A DNA stretch of 64,000 nt from Selaginella moellendorffii (lineage: Eukaryota; Streptophyta; Lycopodiopsida; Selaginellales; Selaginellaceae). How positions within the stretch are numbered: position 1 is the first letter of the stretch; each line of letters begins with the position of its first letter. The position numbers were made by a program, and so were the translations under genes. Under the pieces are notes generated by a model that saw nothing but the letters and a program-made list of their open reading frames with translations, was not told the origin of the DNA and made no database searches. Shown here piece after piece: positions 12,157-23,633 of this stretch. Location: NCBI RefSeq assembly GCF_000143415.4, contig NW_003314314.1:679443-743442 (forward strand), given 5' to 3'.

Positions 12157-12868
12157 GAGAACGCTCTTCACCCTAAAATATGGAGTTCGTTGTGTTATAA
12201 AAGGAAACCAACACACACGCTGCAAGGGAATGATGGTACATAAAGCACGTAAGCCCACAATATGGGTTTATGTGCCATTAATATGGGCCACACGCCATAT
12301 TATTAGATTTATGCACGTGTGATTGGTAAATGCATATGTCACATCATCTTTGTTTTACCTCACACACTATATCAGGCCTAATGAACCATATCACATGTGC
12401 GCACATGCTATATATATGGAGAAGTATTATGCAAGGATAGAAAAATTCAATGCATGATTGTGGAGAGCAATGGCATGAAGCCACATGCTAAATAACATTT
12501 TAGAGAAAGAATTAAAATAGAAACATGCAAACAGTACTGAGTGGACCAAGACTTAGAAGTGCACAATTGAATGAGGTATTTCTAATAAATATTTCACTCA
12601 CCTCATATAGGAATGGCTACCACTCTCAAATGGCGTATCGCCTCATGCCATCACCTCACAATTTGTTATAACAATCCGATGAATTCATATTCGGCTTGTT
12701 CACCTTGAACTTAAGTAAGATTTGCTAGAACAACTAAGAATTTATACTTGTTATTTGTATCATCTCACCTAGGAATGGCGTAAGGCCACATGCCATCACG
12801 CCTCCTCTGATTCAGATTCGGATTGTTCACCTTGAAATAAAATACATTAGAAACTTAGTAAAGGAATA

Positions 12869-15298
12869 TTAATGAATCTCACTTTGAACCCGGGTTATGA
12901 ATGCTCTTGCTGCATCTCTTGCATGGTCTGGCAAGGTGATGGTGGCACTCTGCTTCCGCATCCAACCATGCACAACATTATCCACCAATATGCTCATGCT
13001 GGGATCCCTTGGATTCAGCACCCATCTCTTTTCTAGGCAATCCTTCGTATATCCGGAACTTGGCTTGAACCACTCCACAGTTACATTGAAGGAGTTAGTT
13101 TCTGCGTCCTCCTCTACATCAGTGATGCAGCGCCCCACCCATATCATTTGTTTTTTATTACTGGGTCTGACAAGCATGACCATTCCTTTGCAGACCGGTA
13201 CTGGATTGAATGCTGAATCCGGCTTCTTGTTCCTCGGCCCACAATAGTGATCCTCAACATCGTTATCTATCACTGCATTTCCAGAGGACATTGTTCCGCT
13301 ACTATCTGGTGCTCTGGGTTCTGGCCAAAAGGACTCTTCCAATTCTTCATATACAACCGGCCCATTTTGGATAGCAGATATAATCTTCTCCTAGTATTCG
13401 AGCAAAGGCTTGCACCTCTGAAAATAGGATTCTCCACCAAACACCAACCCCCTCTTCCAGAAGGCAATATGTTGTCTAATCCCGGCCACTATACTTTCTT
13501 GGTCTTTGAGTCCATCCGGGTGCATCGGTCGTGGGGAACCCTGAGGAATCATAGGTTCCCCAGTTATGGGATCTCTCTTGAAGAGTTCAATGCCGTCCAC
13601 TGGCAGCCACACTGTGTCCCATTCTCTCATCTTGTACCTCATCACTAGAGCACCGTCATGCATGCTGAAATGAAACTGAAGAGGCTTGGAGTGGCCAATC
13701 AGCGTTTCGGATCCGTCCCTGATGTAGCTTCTTACAAACCCCTTAAAGTCTGGAACCTCTATCACAAGTGCAGCTTCAACAGTGCCTTTGATGCAATTTT
13801 GGAATTTATCGTAGAGTTGTGGGAGGGTGAGGACATTGGATCGCCGAAGGGACTCGGCTAGGTGACTGAACATGGCATCGACGTCTTCATGAGTGTGCCC
13901 AACCATGAGAAAGCCAAGTGTAACCGTTTCAAATATGCCTTTGGCAACAAGCATCGCCAAGTACGCAAAGACGTACATGTTTTTGTTCTCACTGCCAGCA
14001 TTGTCTGATTGGAGCAGAAGATGGGGTGGAAGGCCACATCGGCCGCAAGAACTTCCTTGAGATTCTACTTCGTTTGGATGAGGCTGTGCATTCACCGGGC
14101 GACCAGCCTCGTCGGAATGGCATGAGGCCTCACGTGATAACCCTACAATCTGACGGCCAACATATTCACTGGGATGGCATGGGGCCCCACGCGATACTGC
14201 AAGCCTTTGCTCCTCCTCCAGCTGAACTCTGTATGGGGTTCGATCGACAAGGGCCTTATGCAAGGGTTGGCCGTTCAGCTCAGTCTGCGCACTTTGCAGA
14301 GACCTTAAGTGTTTTGCTAGGGACGCAATCATCATGTTTGCACCCTCGCCACCCCATAGAGGTACAAAGAAGTTCCCATAGTTCTGGGCACCATGCCCAT
14401 GAGCGATTATGCCAAACAGAGACACAGGCAGCTGCATGGATGAAGAGATTGCCTTGGGGGCAGGATTGAGTCGAGGTAAGCACGTCTTTTTCTAGCCCAT
14501 TTTGTTGTGGATGATGCAGAGGTAAGAGTCAGGTCTCTCCATGGAGAGAATCCTGTTATGATAATATGCAGTCTTGCAGCTTCTCTACTCGATGTTGTGG
14601 TCGAGCCGCCTTCTAACCAACGTCTCTCGCTCTTGAGCGATGCAAGAATTCTTCGACAAAGCCATTTTGATAGCAGTGCACTCGTCACACTTTGAAAAGC
14701 TGGAGTACTTTCCTATACTCACATCCCTGAACCTGTTACTCCACAATCTACTAAATCTAGATTGGCTCAGCTTCCTGTAGCCATTACTCTGGAGTTCCCG
14801 ATTCACATCTTCCAATATGGCCCCCTTGGTATACATGGAAGGGAGAACTCGTTGGGTGTCTCGAGTTCCATCTTCCAAGAGGCGGGTTTTATGTGGTTGT
14901 TGCTCGCTACATGTCTCGACAAACCTCTTGAAGATTGCCTCTCCATATACAACATGACCCCTGGTTTTGTGAGTGCCGTCGTTCCCATGGACTGCCTGTT
15001 GAACCCTTTGTTCCTCGAACTCAGTTTTGATTCTGTAGAATGTGGTTCGAGGGATTCCATAAATGATTCTCTATGCCTTCATGCAGACCAAACCCTTCTG
15101 GAAGACCATGCCCCCCACCTGATGTTCTGAAGCATCAACAGATGACCATAATGCCTTATACACAAAATTGCGAGCTGCCTTCTAGGACAATGTCTTGTAT
15201 CTTGCTCTCTCCTCTTCAATAGCATCCCAATCAACATGTTGACAGCACCTCCTCTTGCAACAAGCAACTGTCGAGACCATTCGAACCTCCATCGCCAT
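12869..15298 (-). CDS. DUF7869/DDE-like transposase, interrupted by five in-frame TAG codons
   Basis: A single minus-strand frame runs from ATG at 15298 to TAA at 12869 (810 codons) with no frameshift, broken only by TAG at 15184-15182, 15073-15071, 14587-14585, 14494-14492 and 13393-13391. Visible features: a Cys-rich N-terminus (ACKRRCCQHVDWD), a helix-turn-helix-like GIPRTTFYRIKTEF, a CDEC pair, the LPRLNPAPKAISSSMQLPVS block, SDNAGSENKN near residue 430 and VGHTHEDVDAMFS near residue 468. The DN..ENKN and GHTHED pair is what I recall of DUF7869 proteins of plants and invertebrates, which look like DDE-type recombinases; this is from memory, not a search. Each TAG sits where Gln would fit; the one at 14494 follows KMG before KKT, where relatives have a DQ-K-like motif. 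It is the best candidate for mobilising the surrounding TIR element, in its undamaged form. Confidence 0.6.
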
Positions 15299-15406
15299 TT
15301 TCTGCCTTTTCGGTTCGTTGCTCAAATCCCTTTGGCTGCGCTTTAGGAAGGTGTACTTTCTTTTCCCATGAAAAGATGTTCTGTCATCAATTGTAGTGGT
15401 GTTTGA

Positions 15407-15694
15407 TTATGAATCCTTCACATTCTCAAACACTAAGTGCCTCAATTTCCACCGCACAATGCTTCCAATAGTCAGATTGTTTTCTTTTGTGTCAACAACC
15501 TCTAAAATCGCAACTCCAATATCATCCCAGCCCAATTCTTGATTAGCAACTGCATCTCTTGGATCGACAACTGTGGCTAAGCCCTCAGCTACCACCTCCC
15601 CCTCGGGGTTGTTTAGAAACACCTTTGCCTGAATCCATGTACCACGGTTCTTAAGATCCACGAAGGGAACATGCGTCGCACTTGCGGAGGCCAT
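15407..15694 (-). CDS. Upstream frame of the transposase gene, 95 aa
   Basis: ATG at 15694 (MASASATHVPFVDLKNRG) to TAA at 15407. It is in the same frame as the transposase 109 bases downstream. It may be a separate small protein, or a 5' exon/N-terminal domain joined to the transposase by an unrecognised short intron or once continuous with it. The sequence between TAA and the downstream ATG (15406-15299) has no other stop in this frame. No family recognised; a beta-rich, Gly-poor composition with Asp/Val clusters is all that can be said. Confidence 0.4.
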   Translation of the reverse strand: MASASATHVPFVDLKNRGTWIQAKVFLNNPEGEVVAEGLATVVDPRDAVANQELGWDDIGVAILEVVDTKENNLTIGSIVRWKLRHLVFENVKDS

Positions 15695-16064
15695 TCTGAA
15701 AGTGCAGAAAAGAAGTTAAGACCATACAAAAAATGATTGGAGAATGGCCTAAATCATAACATACCAAACAACCTCAATAGCATGAGGCCACATGCCATTA
15801 TTCAAACATGCTATTGACACCCACGTGAAATTTCGCATTCACAAAATTGGCATGAGGCCTCATGCCATCTTGATATACACACAGCTGTAGGCAAGTAAAA
15901 ACATACATGACAATACGCTAGCCATGAAATTGCAAGGGCCCAAGATGGCATGTGGCCTCATGCCATTTCTAAATGTGGTCCTAAGCCATTCCATGTTGAA
16001 CATACCAGGAAGCACAAGTGCCGAATATCAAGAGGAAGCGGTAGCCACACCAAAGACAATGCCG

Positions 16065-16200
16065 CTCGCAACACCGCAACTACTCGTAGCGCCGCTCGCA
16101 ACACCGCAACTGCTCGTAGCGCCGCTCGCACAAACTGCCACTCGCATAAACTGCCGCTCGCAATGCCGCAACCGCTCGTAGACGCATAAACCACAGCTCA
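16065..16200 (+). repeat. GC-rich tandem repeat GCCGCTCGCAACACCGCAAC
   Basis: Imperfect units of about 28-30 bp (GCCGCTCGCAACACCGCAAC plus TRCTCGTAGC) repeated at least twice and then degenerating into CCGCTCGCA and CTCGCATAAAC blocks. Confidence 0.7.
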
Positions 16201-16977
16201 CAACGCCGCTTACACAAGCAGTGCTCACTGCGCTCAGCGGAACCAAGAACACGGTGCACAAAAATGATAGACCTAGGAATGAGTTCGAGAATTCAAAAAT
16301 AACACACGCTTGAACGTCACATCAAATCCTCTGACAAACCAGATCTTATGATTCCTCTGACAAATTTCAAACTGAGTAGCTTCTAGACTTTGCTGTCGGA
16401 CGTTGAACTTTGTCACATCATGTCCTTGCCTCGATCCAGCTGTGCCATGTCAGTGATTCGAACTTTGCCATGCCATGTCAGCGATCCGCGCCAAGATTAT
16501 TCACCGTGTAAAGGAATAATTATGCTGTGTGTGTACGTCCATTTATGGCAATATAAGGCCACACGCCATTCAAAGAATAATGCTAGTCGAGCATTTTTTG
16601 GTGCATTTTTGGGTTCAAAATTGCATGAGCCCACACGCTATAAAGTTTACCTATACCAAAAATAGAAACAGCTTTATTTACTTGGGAATTTAAGTGGTTG
16701 AGGCATTTTTAAACTTACAAACACATGCCCTACTTACATTCCTTTGGTTGCTTAAAATTCAAAAATATTATAAACCTTTCTTTTTGCATTTTCAATGTTT
16801 TCAATTATGGTTTTTGATTTTTGCAGGACCAGCCTAGTAATCTATTTGCATCCCATCATATTTATAACTAGCTTTCGTTTGTCCCCTTCGCTAGCTTGAG
16901 ATACATCTGCTCGGCATCTGCCTCTTACAGCATTTGCCCAGAAAGGGCATCTTTCTTCACGCAGCATTTGCCACATG

Positions 16978-16996
16978 TTTAGGGTTTAGGGTTTAG
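16978..16996 (+). repeat. Interstitial telomere-like run (TTTAGGG)
   Basis: TTTAGGGTTTAGGGTTTAG, two and a half plant telomere units. Too short to indicate a telomere fusion; telo-box-like promoter element or chance. Confidence 0.6.
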
Positions 16997-17484
16997 CAAT
17001 TCAATAGCTTGATAAACATGCAAATACAAAACTTGATGCAAAATCCTTTGATATGTCACAATGCCCCTAGGACCATAAACACATTTCAATAGAGAGGGTC
17101 CTTTCATTTCATAACTCCTTACGTAGATCTTGGTGAAACCAGAGTTAGTGAAGTTAGTTTCTTGTGATCCCGCATCTGATTGTGATGTCCCTTTGCAGTG
17201 TCGATGGAAAGGTCAATGCACACTAAACTGTAGAATCTTGGAGCAAAATAACGGTCGGATCTATGGCAAATGCCCCTGAAACATTGTAAGGCTTGTGTGG
17301 TCTCATGTGGTGTCTGATCGAGATGCTTCTTTGCAGGGTCATCAAGAAGGACATTGTATACCATTCTTTATTTAGTTAAACATCTGGCATTTTTGGAAAT
17401 ACAAGATGCTTTGGAATATCCAATCATGCATGGTATAAATATAGCGAGGGTATTAAATGATATCCCAATCATGATCTTTCTTTT

Positions 17485-17617
17485 GGATTTCGCATGCATG
17501 CAGTCCGAGGAATGATGACGTTGCGGATTTCTTTTGGATTTCACGTGCATGCATGCGCGCGGCGATCCAGAAATTAATGGTGGCGCCCAAGTCCGAGGAA
17601 TGATGACGTTGCGGGAT
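17485..17617 (+). repeat. Direct repeat with AGTCCGAGGAATGATGACGT
   Basis: The block AGTCCGAGGAATGATGACGT followed by TGCGG occurs at about 17501 and again near 17589. A CTTTTGGATTTC block preceding the first also repeats (about 17481 and 17529). TGACGT is a bZIP-type core, so a promoter role upstream of the cargo gene is possible. Confidence 0.55.
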
Positions 17618-17659
17618 TACCAACCGTCGTGACATTTCGCGCGTGTGAGGTTAGGTTTT

Positions 17660-17830
17660 GCATCGTACTCACGCTCGCACACTCGCGCTCGCATCGCGCT
17701 CCCACTCGCGATCACACTCACATTCGCGTTCATCTACCTTCTCTACAGGTTTCTCGTGTGCATCAGCATCCACTCGCGCTTGCATCACACTCGCGCTCGC
17801 ATCACGCTCGTGTGCATCGGCTTCCACTTC
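17660..17830 (+). repeat. CTCGCA/CACTCGCG low-complexity repeat
   Basis: Degenerate CACTCGCGCTCGCAT units in the probable 5' leader of the plus-strand gene. Overlapping frames rich in Arg/Ser/His here are repeat artefacts. Confidence 0.6.
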
Positions 17831-18035
17831 AAGACACACCCAGTTTGTAACTTCGCCGCCAACTCCGCCGCCCACTCCGCCACCCACACGCAGCCCACTT
17901 GGCGTCCCGGGAGATTTCAGCGCCACTCTCCAACTGTAAGTGGCAGAGTAGCCTTGCTGCTACGATCCACTGCACACATAGTGCACATTCGCCAGCGAGT
18001 CCGGCCTCGATTGTCACGCCTCCATTCGGCTTCAA

Positions 18036-21000
18036 ATGGTAAGTCTTTTAGGCCAAGTAGAAAATGGCATAAGGCCACATGCCATTCAGTAGCAACATTG
18101 GCATGCACCGATTGGGCTCTCGAGTGTAGTCCGGTTACAGATGGCGTGTAGCCTCACGCCATCTTAGGATGCAGCCTCAAGACATCTGATGCAGTAGTGG
18201 TGAATGGCGTGTGGCCTCACGTTATTTTCAGCTGCTAGCTTTTCATCTGTCAACTCTAATTGTTATGCATTTCTAAACAGGCGAGGAATTGCGTTCTTCT
18301 TCCAGCCATTGTCAATGTGGATGCAGAGAAGGGGGAGGAGCTCACCAGTTGGACTTTCGGGATGGAAGGCGAGGATTTGAGGCTGTACAACACAGATGGT
18401 GGGAGAAAAGAATGCATGGGGATCCTCATCCAAGTGACAGACACTCCATGCAGTTCCATGCAAGAATATGGACTGGCATTTGTGGTAGAGACAGCGTTCA
18501 CCTTCAAGATCCACCTTGCACATCCTAGCGGCTTCCCGGAGGGGGGCAGCGGCTATGAGGAATTCCTAGAGGGAGCTAGGGAGAGGTTGTCCAGGAGGCC
18601 CACAATTTCAAAGACGCTGCGGGTCTATGAAGATCACATGGAATCCACGAACCTCACCTACAGCGATGTTCAAAAACTATATTCCAACATTGAGCCGTTG
18701 AGAGTGCCTCCAGTTCGCGAAGCGAAGGGGAAGGGGGTCGATCTGGAAACTACCCCAAAGTAGAAAAGGGTGGTCAAGCTCAAGCCGACGTCCGACTCTG
18801 CTGCTCCAAAAAAGAAGCTACTCGGTGATGCCATTGCCTCGGGTTCGAACACTACACCCACCAAAAAGAAGAGCCGCAAAGAGCAGAAAGAGCAAGAAGA
18901 GGCAGCAAAAATCGTCACAGATAATAGTACTTGTTACTATTCCAACAAAGTATATACAATCGACGTGAGCTGTATCGATATCCAAAGCAAATACAACCAC
19001 AGGCTAGTATCTGATGAGTGGGTGGAGAAACTGAAGCAGAAGATGCTGGCAAGTCCAGTAACACCCGACATCGTAGACGTGATCCCCTACTACCGAACAA
19101 TGAAGGGCGAGACGAGGTTTCCAGACTTGATCAATAGGAAGGTGTTGGACGATCAGAACATCCGGTTTTATGCCGTCTCCGGGCAGCATTCTAGCTTGGC
19201 GATGCAAGAGATAGTTGTGGATATTATGGTGGGCGAAGAGGTGAAGAAAGTCTTCAAGACAAGAGTTGTCCGCCTGATAAAAGGCAACTCGCCCCTCCGA
19301 TCTATCATATACATCTCCCACGCGCAGAATGTCAAGCAAGAAACGTACTACAAATCGAGTCTGCACGAGACATTGGCACGAACACGGAAGCTCTAGGTTC
19401 AACTGAAGAAGCCACAAAAACCAGGACAAGGACGTGCACTAGCAACTAGCGCCTGGCAGGTAAGCCTCGTTGCATGTGGCATAGCATGTGGCCTCACGTC
19501 ATTTCCATTGTAGGAATTCTCGAGTCTTCTCTCGAAAACACTGGGGGTCAATGACACACTCAGCATCCATAACATTCTACTCGCGACAAAAGTTGTTTTT
19601 GACAAATGGGTAGATGTGCTGAGGAGGTACCATGACGGGGAGTTGCTAAACTCAATGGGTGTGGAGAACGGCCGGAAGCCCAATGATTTGAAGCTCAACG
19701 CCTTGCATTTCTCGTGGTCTCTAGACAACGACGACCTTCTGACAGTGGCTAATGCTCTTCTACGTGGTGAGGTAGTCTTCAACAAGACCAAAATGACTCC
19801 CGGCCATATTGTGACATACGAGGACTTGTGCACGACTCTGAGAGCTCGTGCGCTATTGAAGGATTGGATCTTCGAGCAAGTGGCCGTGGAGAGGGTGAGC
19901 ATCGACACCACGCAAGAGATGATGGAAGAACTGGAGTTGTCAAATGAAGACATCGACGAGTACGTGAAGGGGGCCCCCAAGTTCATCGATCTGCTGCGGG
20001 ATGCCACGAAAAGTAAAGCTGAGAAGTTGGATCAGTATCCAAATTTCATTAAGAGGGATGTCGACCACCGGCTTCAGAAACAGCTCAACCCCGCAATAGA
20101 GGCCTATCGAGAACCTTACCGGGTATACGTGAATTCGGATGAGGAGGAGCATCGTTTCCCGCGGAGATGAGCAGGTCAAGAACATCTTTTGTGTGATGGA
20201 CTTCACAAACGAGGAGATCACTCATGCAGACGAAGTCAGCTCCATCATTGACTTAATGGTGGGACTTGCGGAGGTGGAATCTTCAGTCCACTATATGATC
20301 TACGACTCCGAATCCTATCACAAGTTTTGGAAGGCCTTGAACGAGGTGAAGGCTCGGTTGAAAGGCAAGGAGATGCGGGAGATCCATGGGATAATGGCTA
20401 AGAAGAAGATACTGACGAATGTCCGCATCTTCACACTCGCCCTTGTTATTGGTCCTGCAGCAGAGTGGGACTGGATTGACTTCCCAGCTTCGTTCGACAA
20501 GACCGATCGAATTGATCTGAGGGAGGTCAATTTACCCGTGCCTGAGGAACTGAAGACGGCTATGGAGCTTTCGAATCCAGAGAAAGCTCCAGGTGCAGCA
20601 TGGGAAATGCTCAGCTGGGTCTTCAACGCAATAGCGGGTGGGTCACCTGCTTCCGACTCCAAGGGCAAATGCGTTGTCGAGTACAACTGCGGCGGACTAT
20701 TCTTTCGAGCCGCACTACTCAAGGGTGTCCCGTGTGTTGCGGTGACAAACTCCATTGAAGAGGTGACTTCAATGGAGCATATAATTACAGTTGCCAAAGA
20801 AAAACAGTATCTTCTCTGCGAACCTGGTGAGTACGCACTTTAAGTTTAAATGTTATCTCACAAGCTCTGTATGCAGGAGCGTGGCCACCCCCAGATGCTG
20901 AAACGGCGTTAACAGCTACTGTTGAAGATACCCATGTTGGGCCGAGCTCACAACCTGCACAAGGTAAGGTCACGTGAGGCCTCACGCCATTTTGATTATA

Positions 21001-23633
21001 GATCGTTGTGAATATTCAGACACGAGGACTGAAAAGCGCACTGGTGGCGCGTCGAAGAAGGACAAACAGACAAGCAATAGGAAAAAAGGAGGTACAAATT
21101 ATATTTGCAATGGCGTGTGGTCTCATGCCATTCCTTGCAGGAGACACTTCTTCAAAGGCAAAACAGGCAAGCACCAGCCAAGCTCAAACTGACAGTGGTC
21201 ATAAAAAGCACGTTGGACAGTCGTCAGGATCAGAAGCGTTTAATTCGAAAAGGAAGAAGGGCAACGAAAAGATGATAGGTAATGCCTCGCAGTTATGGCG
21301 TGTGTGCTCATGCCATTCATTGTAGATCAAGGGCTGAGTGAAAGCAGCTAGTCACCACCTCCTGACTCAGATTCCTATGGCGGACTCCCCTTCCCCAATC
21401 TCAATGGAGAGGTACAATGGATGAGGGATGCTTTTCAAGTCAGGGCCATGTTTTTCTCATCTCGTCATCTTCGAAGGGTGCAAGAACGTGTAGAAACCAT
21501 GTTAAGACAGTCGGGTGAGGATACGGTCCTAGGTCACGCACTAAAACAGGCTATGGATGTCTTGTATTTTGAGATGGAGACTCGGCCAGATGATTTTCCC
21601 AAGATGGTCCTGGAAGAACAAGCCATCCAACCTGAGCAGCCTATGGAAGAAATGCAGGAGGGGGATGAGGAGCCAGAGAAAGATAATGAGCAGGAAGAGC
21701 AGAAGGACGAAGAGGAGGACAAAGAAGAGGAGGACGAAGAAGAGGAGGACGAAGAGGACTTGGATGGTCCTCACAATGGTGACGATCACAATAACGACGA
21801 CGACGATGATGACGACGATGACCAGCCTGAGGTGGCCAAAGAGCAGCGGAGGAAGGTCATACAAAACAAACCATCAGGTAAATAATAGTACATCCATTCC
21901 TAACCTTTTACCATTTCTAACATTATCCATGTAGGTCGCAGAGCAAATGGTAAGTAGAGATTATTCAATTGAATTAAGATACAAACTCTAGCCTTTAGTG
22001 TCGAGGAAGGATAGTGCCAATGTCCAATCCTTCAGAATCAGCAGTGCGCCCAAGTGATATCGGTCCTAGTTCCTCAATAGCAGTTGATGGTAAATACAGT
22101 ATAGTCGATTCAATGTGCTAATGAGTTTGTTTTTAGTAGCCAGTAGGGAGGATACCATCTCAATCGAAGGGAGATATTTGGACATGCATATGGATCCGCC
22201 AGTGGACTCTACTTGCCTGCAAGAGTCATCAGAGCTGGTGGAGGCTACTATCCATATCAACGCCAAGCAAGCTGACCACGCTCCACTTGATGCTGCCCAT
22301 ACCACTGAGTCAATCTTGTCCACGTATCCAACTGACGGTGACCAGGCGCCATTGGACCCGCATGAGGCCACCCCAGCCACCGAGCCGGTCGTATCCTCAT
22401 TTCCAACGGACTCAACGTGTGCCCAATCGTCTGACTACGCACCGTTGGAACCTCCCTACACCGCCCCTGCTGCCTGTTCGGTCATGTCCACTTTGCCAAC
22501 GGAGGCACCAGCTGAAATGGCGTGTGATCACACGCTATCGGAACCACCCCATGCCACTGTTGAGCCAGTTGTACCAAAGTCTACAGTTGAAATGGCATGT
22601 GCCCACACGCCATTGGATGCGATTGACCCCACATTGCAGAGGAGAGTATTTCCGCCCTTCACGTTTCCTCGACCAAAACCCTCTCAACGACCATCGGGAG
22701 CACCATTCGCTAATATTGTAGATGGTAAAATTGACTTGTACCATTTTTTATGCTGACGCATTTCATTTCAGAGTCACGGCGAAGGTACTGTATCGTTTTT
22801 GATCTAAACGGTGTCCTTTTCTCCCATGAGCGTGGCTCGTCCTCGAATGTCACTGCACCCTCCAAAGCCTGCGGTCGCAAGTTGGTCAAAAGAGACAGAT
22901 TCACATTAATCACACGGGAGAAACTGCGGGATCTAATAATGACCATGCGACACTTAAAACAGAGGGCCGGGTTCAATTTGCAATTGGGAGTTTGGACATC
23001 CATGATGCGCCACAATGCATTAACGTTGCTACAGATGTGCATGATTAGACACGAGTAATATTACCATTTGACTTTCTCCTAACGCAGGAGGATTGCTTGA
23101 CTATGGTCCATGTGAGGGGTAGCAAGCCCATCTTCGTCAAGCCAGAGGCTGTAGTGATGAACCGGACTGCTAGGTCAAGTGAAATCCTCATCATCGATGA
23201 CTCGCCGATTAAAACTACAGCGAACACGCACACATATGCAGTGCACCCCATCTCTTGCAGTATGGAAACTAGGGAGAAGAAACCATATGTTCTGGGGGAC
23301 CTTGCAAAACGGCTTGGAGCGATGGTGATAGAGAACCGGCCAGTCTAGGAGGTGGCTGCAGAAATCAACCAAATGGCAGATGGAACGGTATATCAAAAGC
23401 CATTTGATCGGATAGACACCAGTCATCATTTATGGCATGTATATTGTCTAGCCAAGCACTATCTGCATCTCCATAATCTGCTCAACCGGATGGGTTCTTC
23501 GACCACTGAACATGAGCGTGGACGTATTAGAGAAGAGATGGCATTACTATTGGGTTTAAATCCTGATAGTGTGGAGAGTGATGAAATTCCAAGATTATTG
23601 TATAGGCGTTGGAGGCAAAAAATAACAGTCTGA
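18036..23633 (+). CDS. Multi-domain transposon cargo gene: ParB-like, acidic, FCP1-type phosphatase; TAG-interrupted
   Basis: Start ATG at 18036-18038 is alone at the end of exon 1 (ATG, then GTAAGT). Exons as read: 18281-19459, 19514-20122, 20175-20826, 20877-20963, 21020-21091, 21141-21278, 21326-21877, 21935-21949, 22006-22089, 22137-22724, then 22772 to TGA at 23633. Introns are 47-57 bp except the first (242 bp). The span 20123-20174 may be an intron or a frameshift, and a 1-base indel is needed near 23020. In-frame TAG: 18761, 19394, 21349, 23046, 23346. Domains: ParB/sulfiredoxin-like (NHRLVSDEWVEKLKQK, FYAVSGQHSSLAMQEI); a weak methyltransferase-like VVEYNCGGLFFRAALLKG; a lysine-rich then Glu/Asp-rich stretch (21660-21840); a Pro/Thr-rich linker; FCP1/NLI phosphatase motifs IVFDLNGVLF, LGVWTSMMRHN and ILIIDDSP. 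Roles in DNA binding and dephosphorylation are inferred. One gene or two fused genes cannot be told from sequence alone. Confidence 0.55.
18039..18280 (+). repeat. First intron of the cargo gene, an array of palindromes
   Basis: GTAAGT ... AAACAG, 242 bp. It contains palindrome copies at about 18064, 18139 and 18201 and a degenerate one near 18165, so most of the intron is made of the repeat. Splicing it joins ATG to GCG AGG AAT. Confidence 0.6.
20964..21325 (+). repeat. Three tiny introns each built round one palindrome
   Basis: Introns 20964-21019 (56 bp), 21092-21140 (49 bp) and 21279-21325 (47 bp) each contain one palindrome that fills about half the intron between GT and AG. A fourth (19460-19513, 54 bp) is alike. 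All three here are phase 1, inserted after the first G of a codon, and the exons between them are multiples of three. Confidence 0.65.

Larger units (their letters stand above)
15695..18035. promoter_or_regulatory. Divergent intergenic region of the transposon
   Basis: 2.3 kb between the two divergent genes, with no convincing coding sequence. It holds five copies of the palindrome (15778, 15848, 15943, 16545, 16622), a GC-rich tandem repeat (16065-16200), a telomere-like run (16978-16996), a direct repeat (17485-17617) and a second GC-rich CTCGCA repeat (17660-17830). It probably contains both promoters and 5' leaders. Confidence 0.5.

Noticed and set aside
16978-16996. Telomere fusion site
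   Set aside because: Only two and a half TTTAGGG units within a transposon spacer.
17119-17640. Short frames around the 17.1-17.6 kb direct repeats
   Set aside because: None longer than 81 codons, none with a recognisable motif; the region is better explained as promoter and leader DNA.
23055-23087. A 33-bp GT-AG intron in the FCP1-like region
   Set aside because: Removing it does not restore the frame; the downstream frame is instead open backwards through this stretch with one TAG, so a 1-base indel near 23020 fits better.
12869-23633. Nuclear UAG reassigned to Gln in the host genome
   Set aside because: The host genes here (mL43, expansin, SOF1, PPR, carrier) have no internal TAG; only transposon genes do, so host recoding is not supported. 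Origin of the transposon from a UAG-sense source is kept only as a minor alternative.
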